A model generated the notes under the pieces. That model saw only the letters and a list, made by a program, of their open reading frames with translations. It was not told the DNA's origin and did no database searches. From positions 670,498 to 684,747 of the forward strand of contig WELB01000046.1 of NCBI GenBank assembly GCA_009602725.1: a stretch of 14,250 nt of DNA, read 5' to 3'. Made by a program: the position numbers and the translations under genes. Within the stretch, counting starts at the first letter, position 1. The number at the start of each line of letters is the position of its first letter. Of the stretch, positions 1-9,400 are shown one piece after another. Source of the stretch: Spirogloea muscicola. Its lineage: Eukaryota > Streptophyta > Zygnematophyceae > Spirogloeales > Spirogloeaceae.

Positions 1-1
1 G

Positions 2-3000
2 CCCTCGGGCGCGGCGGCCGCCGCGCTGCGCGTGAGTCGAGCGCCGCTCTGCCGCGTGCGCCGCCGGAAGCATGCAGCGCCGGGATCGGCTCGCCACCGA
101 GCGCCGCCTGGCCTCGAGCTCCGCCATGAAACGACGACGGCGGCGAGCCGCGCGCGACTTGAACAGTCGCCGCAGATTTGGCAGAGATCCGACTCTGCGC
201 ATAGTACTGTTATGTCTAATTTATGAGTAACGTTAGCGTAAGTTGCTGTCGCGTCCAGGGAGCTCGGAGATCCGGGACGGTGGCGGAGGCCCAGAGCCTC
301 CGGCGGGCGCTGACGGCCAAGGGCGGAGATAGCGGCGGAGATCACGGCAGCCCGCCAGGGCAACAGCCCGGCAAGGCCAAGCCCGGCCCAGCCGTCAGCG
401 GCGGCGGGCCTTCCTTGCCGGCGGGCGGCAACCCTGCTGGCGGCGATGGGACGGCCAAGGACGGCAATGGCGGTTCTCCAAAGGCCGGCGTCGTTGGCGG
501 CGACGGCCCTGCTCCAGTAACTAAAGGCCGAAGCCCACCGGCAGTGGATGGCGGCGCGGACGACAAGAAGGCCGGCGGCATTGGTCGTGGCAGCGCCCCA
601 ACTTCTGGGGAAGCAGATGGGTCTCCTCCTGTGAGCGGCGGTGCCGGAAGTGGCGGCGGAGGCGGCGTCGGAGACGACGGCGATGCCGCCATCCCCAAGG
701 AAGACATGCCGCGGAGCACCCCGCTGAGCGGCAATGGGCCGCAGCCCAGCGGGGGGCCAGCCGGCGCTGCTGGCCATGGCAGCGGCACTCCGGTCGGCGG
801 CGACGGCGACATGCCGCCGGCGGACAGCGGCAAGGGGGCCGGCGATGCACCGCCCGCTAGCCCGTCGGCGGAGGATGGCGGCGACGTGGGTGGCGGCGGC
901 GATGGCGAGGTCGCCGACGACCCTGCCAAGAGCCCTCCTGGCGTCCCTCCGGAGGACGACACGGACGCTGACCCCAGCAGCGGCGGCGGGGAGGGGTCTG
1001 AGATGCCAGGCAGCGATGGCGACGGCAGCGGGAGCAGCCCTGCCACTGACTCGTCGCCTGGGTCGCCTGTCCAAGACCAGGGCGACAGTGGCGGCAGCAG
1101 CAGTGGCGGAGGCGGCGATGGCGGCAGCGACGGCAAAGATCCGCCGCAGGACGACGCCGCCGACGCCTCCGGAGACACGATCGACGGCAACAGTGGGCCG
1201 GACGACGGCGATGGCGAGGGCACGTTCGGCGAGGAGGGTGACTCCCCGGACGCTGCTGGCGGTGCCGGCGGCGATGGGGACGCGCCGCTCGAGGACGGCG
1301 GCGCCACCGGCGGTGATGGCACGTCGCCGGAGGAGGGCGACGTTGCCAAGCAGGAGGCTGGCGAGGACAGCGGCGGCAGTGCGCCACCAGCGGACGAGGT
1401 TGGCAAGCAGGAGGCTGGCGATGAGAGCGGCGACGGTGCTGAGCAGCAGGATGACGCCGGCGGTGGCGCTGGTGGCACCAGCGAGCCGCTGCCGATGCTC
1501 TCTGTTGGCGGGCCAGGGCAGGCAGGTCTGGCCCTGTCGCCATCCTCCATTGAGCTTACTCTTCATCGCACCATGCTTGTCACTGGCGTGCAGCAGAGAG
1601 GGCATTGAGTCAGCTCTTGTCGTCCCACAGTGGTAAGCTCTCCTGTGTCTAAGCTGATGCAATTACGTGTATAACTGCGGAGCGCAGGTGCAGGCTGTAT
1701 TGAGGTCAGAGTCAGCAACATGGGGAAGGGCGTGCTGGCCATCGCTGTCGAGCCGCCACCCTACATCACCGCAGACCCTGCAGATTTGGAGCTGGAAGCA
1801 GGCGAGCAGAGAAAGGTCAGTCAGCTGCATGCAGACGTGCCGGCAGCTTCACCTGGGTGGCCACTGGCGGAATTGCTGAGGGAGATAGCAAGGCTGGCCA
1901 ATTAACTAACACTCTCTTTCTGATTCTGATAGTCACATATGATGATCCTCTACTGGGGAAAAAATGTCATTCCACTGCAGTGGGAGGCATGCTGTCGTGT
2001 AAAGCTTTGCAGGGGGCCCCATGTGGCCCTTACTTGCGCCTGTACCTGACCTGTTCGCAGAAGGGATTCAATATATAGATTAGATTTAGAATCTGTCGAC
2101 CATATCTGATGTTGTTTTGATTTTCCTTATCGGAAGTGGAAATAAGTAGTGTCATGTCAGCTGATTATCAACATTGGTTCTAATCATCCTATTGTCGGTG
2201 CTTCGTGGTATTGTGGTGGCAGGTCAAGTTCACGTTAGATACAGCGGCCATCGACGGCGGCAGCGAGTCGCCGCCGGCGATGATCCCTATCAACTTCACG
2301 TCCAATGGCGGGAACCAGTCCGTGGTGGTGCCGCAGGCGCTCTTCACACCGGCGCCACTGTCGGACTCGCGCGCCTTCCTGGCCAGCCTTTCGGCATTTC
2401 TGTACCCGTACGTCAAGCCGTACTGGACAGTCAACAACCTGGTCTTCGTGTGCCTCGGCGCAGCTTTGACACTGGGGTTGCTGCTTGCCGCCTGCTGCTG
2501 CTACCGCGCCGTGACTGGCGGCAGGCGGCGTTACCTCGGCGGGCCCAAGTACCATGAGCTTGAGATGGGCAACAACCGTCTGGTGGACTTCTCGGCGATG
2601 TTTGGACAGGGCGGCAATGGCAGCCGCCGCAGCGGCCGAGGCGGCATTGGAAGACAGCATAGCGCGTCATCTGAGGGGCAGAATGGCAGCGCCGACCAGA
2701 ACGGGTGGGACGAGAATTGGGACGACGACTGGGACCGCGAGAACGACCAGCTGCAGCAGAGTGAGCGCAGAGCGAGCTCCGGCGGCAACGGTGGCGGCGG
2801 CAGTGGCGGCGGCGGTCAATTTGAGAGACGAGGGTCCAACCCTCATATGGATAGTGGTGTCAACGGCCGGGTCGGCGTCAGCCCAGGGAATGGTGGCAGC
2901 GGCGGCGGTGGCGGCGGCGGCGGCATCAACAGCCTGAAGCGGGCTGGCGCAGGTGCCAAGCGGCAGAGTCCTGTGGCGCCGAGGACTGTCAGCGGCAGCC

Positions 3001-3086
3001 GGACCAGTGGCCCGAAGCTGGTGGTGACCAAGGGCAAGAACGCGCAACCGGACGATGGCTGGGACAAGGTGTGGGACGAGTCGTGA
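2..3086 (+). CDS. Single-pass membrane protein, Gly/Asp/Pro-rich, acidic-Trp tail (5' partial)
   Basis: I do not recognise a named family. Proposed exons are 2-31 (frame 2, Ala-rich, cut by the window edge), about 259-1525/1587, about 1694-1815 and 2223-3086. A strong donor (GTGAGT at 32) and an acceptor (GTCCAG ending 258) join in phase 0. The alternative is a start at ATG 223, but codons 223-258 are AT-rich and look intronic. Exon 2 encodes more than 400 residues of low-complexity Gly/Asp/Ser/Pro sequence ending near SPSSIELTL. The next exon gives VRVSNMGKGVLAIAV and AGEQRK, then VKFTLD after intron 1816-2222, a pattern like an Ig/ASH-type beta-sandwich. The last exon has two N-glycosylation sequons (NFT, NQS), a hydrophobic helix at about 2442-2501 followed by Arg residues, and a tail with WDENWDDDWD (2706-2735) and DDGWDKVWDES at the C-terminus. 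A type I orientation is inferred. The 1525-1705 junction is unresolved because frame 1 stops at 1606. Confidence 0.6.
1342..1432 (+). repeat. Internal direct repeat (KQEAG motif) in low-complexity exon
   Basis: Two near-identical 34-nt stretches at 1342-1375 and 1399-1432 encode VAKQEAGEDSG and VGKQEAGDESG. They sit at the end of the Gly/Asp-rich region and look like a small coding duplication, 57 nt apart, within otherwise GGC/GAC-rich sequence. Confidence 0.7.
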
Positions 3087-3135
3087 GCAGCGCACGCTCC
3101 CCACGGACTAGAGCAGGGCAGGCTGCCTAGCTTAG

Positions 3136-3140
3136 TTACA
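3136..3140 (-). terminator. Candidate TGTAA poly(A) signal for CSN5
   Basis: TGTAA on the minus strand (TTACA on plus). TGTAA is the typical chlorophyte polyadenylation signal. It is the only one I found on this strand between the CSN5 stop and the neighbouring gene, about 880 nt past the stop, so the implied 3' UTR is long. Confidence 0.35.
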
Positions 3141-3915
3141 AGATGACGCGCCTGTCCTGATCGTTGGCTCTCTAATCGGCAATTGTTGCTGTCGTTGAGG
3201 ATAGACATAAGAGGTTGTACTCAGAGTTTCCAATAACTTTCCTGATTCTCTGTACCCTTGGTCCTAGACCTTGGACTTCTTATACTGCTGTCCTCAGACC
3301 CCTCAATGCGTCTCACCTCTCTCACCTTTCCTCCAGCCTCTGTGCCCTCTGTGGCATCAGAATCTAGACTGTTGTTCCACTGTATTGGTCATCCGACTTG
3401 ATTGTCTGTAGAGGCATTAAACACGGGTCAAGTAGTGACATTGCAGGGCGCAGAGCGGGCCTGCGATGTGGTCTGACATGGTCGAAATGTGATGATGAAG
3501 ACTGTATCGCTCTTCTCTAATCCTAGTACCCAATCAATGGCTTGTGTGGAGGCAAGTGACCTTAGGATGTTATCAAGGAGCATCTGGTATAGAGGCCGCA
3601 ACTTTTTAGTGCTCAACGTGCTTACCAGTCTTGATATACATCGGAAAGCCAGGGTTTAAGCCAGGGAAACGTGGCGACCCATGAAAGGTATTCCGACCAA
3701 TAAGCAGGGCAGAATGAGCAACTGGAGCCGACTTGGTTTGCTTCCCAAAGAATGTGATGTTGCCAACTAATGGCCAGCTTAATGTGCCTGGCAGCATAGG
3801 AGCAAGGCTAAAGTGGCACTTGCTAATGTGCAATGAACCCAACACCCGGTAAGATAGGACAATATTGGACACCCTTTCCAGTTGCACCTATGGCTGCACC
3901 TCTCCTCCTGGCTAA

Positions 3916-3920
3916 TGTAA
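3916..3920 (+). terminator. Candidate TGTAA poly(A) signal for membrane-protein gene
   Basis: TGTAA on the plus strand about 830 nt after the stop at 3086. It is the only plus-strand match I found in the convergent region. If used, the transcript ends about 100 nt before the CSN5 stop and overlaps the CSN5 3' UTR. Confidence 0.35.
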
Positions 3921-4017
3921 CCACAGTCAATGACTGAGGCTTTCCGTGAGTGTCATGCTATACCAGCCAACGCCGCTTGCGGCACAGGAGAAAGAGCGTC
4001 CCCTCTCCACGATCCGT

Positions 4018-6182
4018 CTACGCCACCAGCATCGGCTCACTCCCACTCGGACCATCCCTGCTCTGAGCTTCTTGTCTCTCTTGCCTTTCCCTCGCTGTGA
4101 CCGAGCTCACTGAGTTGAATAGCACATCCTTGATGACCTGTGTCAGACAGAAAGTGCGCCAACACATCGTTAGCCCCTCAACTGCTCTATACCACCCAGC
4201 AGAAAGGCCTCTAGGTGGAGTGCCTCCAGCAGCATGTTGGCCTCACAGCAGGCTTGCTTCCTTGAGAAGGAGAGCAGCGTACAGGACCTAGCTTCCAGAT
4301 ACAATGAGCAGCTAGCTTCTAGATACGATGAGCAGCCACTCCCCTACCAATTGAACTGACACCTGAAAGGGGCATCAGTAGAGGCCATACCTGGGACATC
4401 AAGCCGTGCACTTGCTCCACCGTGATCTTGGAGCTATCTCTGGTTATCTTCGCAAGCTGCGACTCCTCCTGGGAAAGGCTCAGAGAGTAGGGGAAGATGT
4501 GCACGTTAGAGATCCAGTGTCAGATCGGGTGAGAATGTCCAGGCACCATCATGCAAAGCCTTGTCCTCATGAAAACTTGAGGACCAGACGGCATACGAGC
4601 AATGTGGGGCATGAATGCAGCTGCAGCACCTCCTTCTTCTTCTGGGGTGGCATGAAGAAGCCGCCGATGCGGGATGAGTGGCCAAGGTGGCTCTCTGCCT
4701 GCTCCAGCTTCTCAGCTGCAGAACAACCTTGCCAAGTTGTTGAGCTTTACCCGCTTGCACAATGTCTTGACAGCAGGCATGTTAATTGACATCCCATGTA
4801 ACAAATAGGAAAGGCAGTGGTGCAAGCAGAAGCACTCACCCAGGTCTGATATCTGGCCAGCCACGTAGTCACGGCTACCGAGCAGGGGGGACGATGACAG
4901 GGTGTTCACCCAGTACTTGTTCCACAGCAAGTCCAAGAGGTGGGCATCCAGAGACGACTTGAAGTAGGTGATCTCAAGCGAGTAGTACTGCGCTGACGAT
5001 GCAAGCTCCATGCGGTCCGTCAATGGGCGCGTTCACAGGTGCCGCAAGCCCGCCCGCTCAACTTACTACAGGCAGTTCTCTGATAATCATGTAAGGCCCC
5101 TTAAATTGCTATACATCTGGTCGTGTAGATCACCTGCTTGCAGTGCACACCGAAGTCCTCGATCTTGTTCAGCGGGATGGTCTGGTACTCCGACGGCGGC
5201 TCGTCGGGCGGCTTGTAGCCCGGGGGGTACGTCCGGAAGGCGCCGATCTCCACCTTGCCTGCGGAGATGGTGCGCGTGGGGTCGATGACGACGGCCAGGA
5301 AGGGCTCCTGGTACTTCTGATTCAGCATCTGCGTCGACACGTCGATGCCGGACAGCCAGCAGCCGTACCCCGGGTGCGAGTGGTACCACCCGACCACGTT
5401 CTCCAGCCGCCCCACCTGTTGAATGGGTTTGCTAAGGGTCAGCATTCCGCTCTGATTGTCAATTAAGAGGCAATTGTTCTGTCTGCCGCCATCTGTCTCG
5501 TACCACCCGACCACGTTCTCAGCCGCCCTACCTGCTCATTGGGTTTGTTAAGGGTCAGAATTCCGCCCTGATTATATTCGATTAAGAGGCAATGGTTCTG
5601 TCTGTCGCCGTCTGTCTCGTATAGCTGGGAGCCGAGAGCTGGCCATTGGCGGCTCGAGTCCTTAAAGGGCTCCGTAATACCAAGCCTTACAATCTCCCAC
5701 TGCAGGTAGTGGACCCAGGTTATGAGACGCTTCGACGACCGTCGGGAAGGTGGGCTGGGGCCCACGACCTGCTTGTTGGTCTGCACGTAGTCGACCATGT
5801 ACTCGTAGGCGTCCGCCTGCGCGTTGACGCGCGTCTCGGTGCCCTCCACCGGCAGCGCGAACGCGTCCATGACGATGATCGTGTCGCCGTCCGTCTTCCC
5901 CTGCATGATGCCCATCACCTCCAGCGCGCCGCCGCTGCGCGAGTGCACCACCATCTTCAGCAGCGCCAGCGCGGACACCCGGACGCTGCGGAAGTAGTGG
6001 GGGTTCTTGGTCCACGGCTTCTGCGCCTGGATGGCCGCCTGCTGCGCCTCGTCGTAGCGGAACACCGCGTCCGCGCCGCCGTCTCCCATTGCCACCACGC
6101 CGTTCTCCAGCTCCCACGTCTGCCGCGCGGCGTCGCCGCCGGGCGGCGGCGGCAGCGCGGGGCCGCCTGCCGCGGCAGCCAT
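4018..6182 (-). CDS. CSN5: COP9 signalosome subunit 5, JAMM/MPN metalloprotease
   Basis: This is the catalytic subunit of the COP9 signalosome, which removes NEDD8 from cullins and so controls cullin-RING ubiquitin ligases in nucleus and cytosol. Six exons on the minus strand: 6182-5769, 5415-5134, 4987-4840, 4715-4630, 4468-4391, 4137-4018. All introns are GT-AG, phases 0,0,1,0,0, giving about 375 aa (plant CSN5 is near 357). Start ATG 6182 precedes an Ala/Pro/Gly-rich N-terminus. The family sequence begins at about residue 55 ([18 protein letters not shown]). The JAMM motif is complete: E88 in LEVMGIMQG, then [14 protein letters not shown] with H150, H152, S160 and D163. The E-to-H spacing of 62 equals human CSN5 (E76/H138). 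Exons 3-6 carry [47 protein letters not shown] and VIKDVLFNS. An active enzyme is expected. Intron 1 (353 nt) contains a duplicated acceptor segment. Confidence 0.96.
5384..5619 (-). repeat. Tandem duplication of CSN5 intron 1 end plus exon 2 start
   Basis: Two adjacent copies occur: 5384-5500 (117 nt, containing the used acceptor and the first 32 nt of exon 2) and 5501-5619 (119 nt, wholly within intron 1). Shared blocks include CCGACCACGTTCTC, TAAGGGTCAG and ATTAAGAGGCAAT. The intronic copy keeps an acceptor (AG at 5533-5532 on the minus strand) but lacks one base in the exon-like part (TTCTCAGCC against TTCTCCAGCC) and has scattered substitutions and a 3-nt net insertion, so it is an old, diverged duplicate. 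Confidence 0.93.
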
Positions 6183-6430
6183 GGCGGCGGCGAAGGTGGG
6201 TGACGGCTCACAGCTTGCACCAGTCGGGGGCTGTAATGGAGCTTTTATGACTAATGGAAGGGCCTAAGTGAGGCCAATTATGAGGCCGTTATCCCCCCTC
6301 CTCTCTACGCACGGCCCTCCATAGCTGCTCGAGCTCCGAGCTCCGAGCTCCGAGCTCTCATGCTGCGCGGCCTGCGCCGCNCGCCTGGTTCGCCGCCGCC
6401 GCCGCCGCGCAGGCCCTGGCGGCCGCCTCC
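6183..6430. promoter_or_regulatory. Divergent intergenic region, probable shared promoter
   Basis: Only about 250 bp separate the CSN5 start (6182, minus) and the first in-frame ATG of the lipase gene (6431, plus). It includes a CCAAT box at 6274-6278, a GAGCTCC repeat and an AT-richer patch around 6230-6295. No clear TATA box is seen. Bidirectional promoter function is inferred from spacing. Confidence 0.5.
6331..6358 (+). repeat. GAGCTCC heptamer tandem repeat (4 copies)
   Basis: Three perfect GAGCTCC units followed by GAGCTCT. The unit overlaps the SacI-like palindrome GAGCTC. It lies just upstream of the lipase start, so it is either promoter/5'-UTR sequence or a simple microsatellite. 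Confidence 0.85.
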
Positions 6431-9400
6431 ATGGTCGACAGCGGCCGCCTCCTCCACGCCTCCGACGCCGACAGCCATCGCCAGCGCCTCATGCGCCGGG
6501 TGCGCCAACCTTAACCCCTAAACCCGATTCCATGGCCGCCAGCAGCGCCCGCAGCGGCTCTGCTCGGGCGCTGCGCCATGGCGCCAGACGTGGCTGAGCT
6601 GCGCGCGAGGTCCCTTTCCATTTGCCATCTGGAATCCCGGCATCGGTCAGCGACCTTTTTTGTTGACCCGTGGTTACTGAGCGGGTCGAGTTGCAGTGGA
6701 TAATGAATGTCATCAGATGTGCTTGCCTTTGTACTTGGCCAAATTAGCCTTCGAATGTATAAGTACACGACCATGATAATAATACTGTTCCCTGTCGATT
6801 GTGCGCAGGCGAGGTACAATCAATGGGTGGCCTGGGCGAGAGCTGGAGCGGCCGTCGGCGTGGCCCAGGTGCTGGCGGCCGCGTTCCTCAGCTACGCCGC
6901 TTCGAGCGCCACCAGCGACAGCGCAGGGCAGCATGCCACCTGCCCTTTGCACGGTACTCGCGCACCGCACACTCAACTCGATGCAAGCGCCTCTCGCCAC
7001 ACCCAATTAGTCCACATTTACGCTCTAATTGTCACTCATGCTTCTTGAGAAGCTCTTGACGGGTCGTCAGAGGACGGGGCTGTGTCCTGTCGGATTACTA
7101 TTGCAGCAGCGCAGCAGCCACCTCGTCATTTACACTGCACTTGGGATGTTGAGCCCAATTATCTGGGCATTATGGCGGTGCCAATGCATGCTCGAAGAAG
7201 CGACGCATGCAACCATTGAAACCCTTAACCCCTAAATTTAACCTTAACCCCAACCTCTAAACCCTAAGAGTACCTTGTCCCGGTGAGGACACTGAGGTCC
7301 TCGGCAGGACCTTACAGCCTCTCCCGTATGGCTGCCGCTTGGTGCAGGGGACACGGTGGACCCTGCGCGGCGGTGGCTCCGGCCGATGACCGTCTTCCTC
7401 TGCGTCGCATCCTGGCTGCTGGCCTTGGCCCAGTGCTGCGCCGGCGCGGACGTCCTCACGTGGCGCTCCCTCTACGAGATGCAAGGCCAGGCTTGGACTG
7501 CGCACTACCGGACGATGTTCGACAGGGGCATCCGGGACCTCCTCTGCTGCATCGGCCGCCTGCACTACTGGTGGTCTATCGCAGGCCATCGCTGCCATTT
7601 GCTGACATACGCGGCCGTGACGGCCTGGATGGAGGTCGGCAGTGCCGCAGCTTGCACCTCTAGTAACAGTTGTGAAGCAGCATTGTGACGTCTCCACAGC
7701 TCCTTCTGGGTTGGGCAGGGAAGGATCGGACTCGGAGGACGATGTGGCATCCGTGGCGGCGGTGTTGGGCGACCTTGTTGCATACCGTGCGCTGGGGGCC
7801 ACTCACCTCGAAGTCCTTGCAGGTCTGCGTGGGCACCGCTACCAGCGAGAGCCTGAGCGAAGCTGTTGCAGGCGGCCATACTGCGCGTCGTTTCTGTCTC
7901 CTGTCTCCACAGCAGCATTCTCTGCTCTTGCGATGCGCATGCTCACTCATGTCCGCTACCGTGAGCAGGAATGGCGTACTTACAAGAACAGCAGTCGCGC
8001 CATCCGTACGAGCAGCAGCTGCCCTCTCCTCCAGCTCCTGTCATCCGAGAGGCTGCCGCCTTGCACCCGTATGCTGTGGCCGCATACACGGTAGGCTGCA
8101 AGTCTCGTCAAGTTCATGCTTTTGGCATCCACATCACTCAGTTGACTTGTATGCATACGGTGGCTGTCGTAGGTGAATAGCATCATGCTGGTCGAGCTCG
8201 TGGCACAGCAATCGCAGAAACGGGTGCAGTCCACTGCCTCTGCATTGACGCTGTTGACGGAGTCTGCTCTCTCCTCTCAACCTTCACTCCAGGGCTGGCT
8301 ACTTGACTTTGGGCGACACCCGTTCCTGTTCTGCTGCGCCTGGCTGTGGCGCCAAGAGATCCTGTCCCCTTGGCGCCTGAGCAAGTGAGCGAATGCCTTT
8401 CTGGACTCAAACTGCAATCTCGGCAAGAGATGTGTAGATGAGGAGCCATGTGCTGCCGTGGGTGGCCGCAGATGCAGTTTCCCTTGTTCCAACCTTCTGC
8501 TGGCCATGGATTGAGAAGCTCAGTCTTACATGGTCGTGCTTTAGCATCAACTGTCTTCACGCTCCTGTGGCCTCACTTTGCAGGAGGCCGAAACTGGAGG
8601 GAGACAACTGGTGGCGGGGGAATGCTGCCGCCTTCTTGCGGTGGGTGCGCCTGCCACCAGATGCGCTTCGACAAGGTCGTGTGAAACAGGTGATTATGCA
8701 TCCTTGATGTACAAGCTTTTGCTAATGGACTTTGATCAAAGTACTGCATTGCTTCCGTCTGAATGATCACACTAGAGCTGGAGTGGCTGACAATCCTGGC
8801 CACTCCAAGGAAGTCCCTCTCGCTGTCGCTGGCCAGCACAATCAGCACCTTGGTATCTAATGCACCTAGAGGAGAGCGTCTCAGCACTTTGAGTCAGCAG
8901 CAAACCATGTCACGTTTTCTGTGCACACTGCTGTCTGCGCCTGCTTGGCGGCACACAAGTAGGATGCTCAGAAAGGAGAGGAGATGGGGCTAAGAGGGGC
9001 CAGCCCAAGGGATTCCTAGAAATGGGGTGCTCAGCACCAACAGTTGGGGTCAGCAGAGCTGTCACTCACAGCATCATCCTTATGGGCACAGAGATCCTTT
9101 AACGTCAAAGACCGTCTTCCCCTGTGTTTTGGCAGACAAGGGCGCATGCTGTCTACTTTGTCGTTGTACTGCATCATCTCAAGTGTGTGGTGATAGCCGT
9201 GCGAGGCACGGAGACCCCCGAAGACCTCCTCATTGACGGCCTTGGACGCGAAGTGCCGCTGCTGGAGTCTGACTTATCTGGAATTCTCAAGTAAACAATC
9301 AATAATTCTGAGTCGAGACTTTCAGTCTGCATGGCGCGGGACTGCCATTGGACCATAGTCTTCAGTGCTAACCAATGGCAGTTACGCTTTGAAATGGCAG

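Larger units (their letters stand above)
3087..4017. other. Gene-free convergent 3'-UTR/intergenic region
   Basis: No convincing coding sequence lies between the stop of the membrane-protein gene (3086, plus) and the stop of CSN5 (4018, minus). Minus-strand open frames at 3428-3616 and 3606-3887 lack recognisable motifs and third-position GC bias. The stretch has lower GC than the exons and probably consists of the two convergent 3' UTRs. Confidence 0.6.

Noticed and set aside
342-1550. 402-residue minus-strand open frame rich in Pro/Ser, resembling a hydroxyproline-rich cell-wall protein
   Set aside because: It is the complement of Gly/Asp-rich GGC/GAC codons; stops are rare by composition. 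The plus frame leads into beta-sandwich, membrane and tail exons, while the minus frame has no splice context or signal peptide.
734-1636. 300-residue Arg/Ala-rich plus-strand frame overlapping the Gly/Asp-rich exon
   Set aside because: Shadow frame caused by high GC; no domain, and it ends without joining a sensible exon.
3428-3887. Two minus-strand frames between the convergent genes
   Set aside because: No recognisable motif, low third-position GC and no splice or poly(A) context; CSN5 is already complete at 4018.
5646-6203. 185-residue plus-strand frame opposite CSN5 exon 1
   Set aside because: Antisense shadow of a clearly homologous exon; Arg/His/Leu-rich with no motif.
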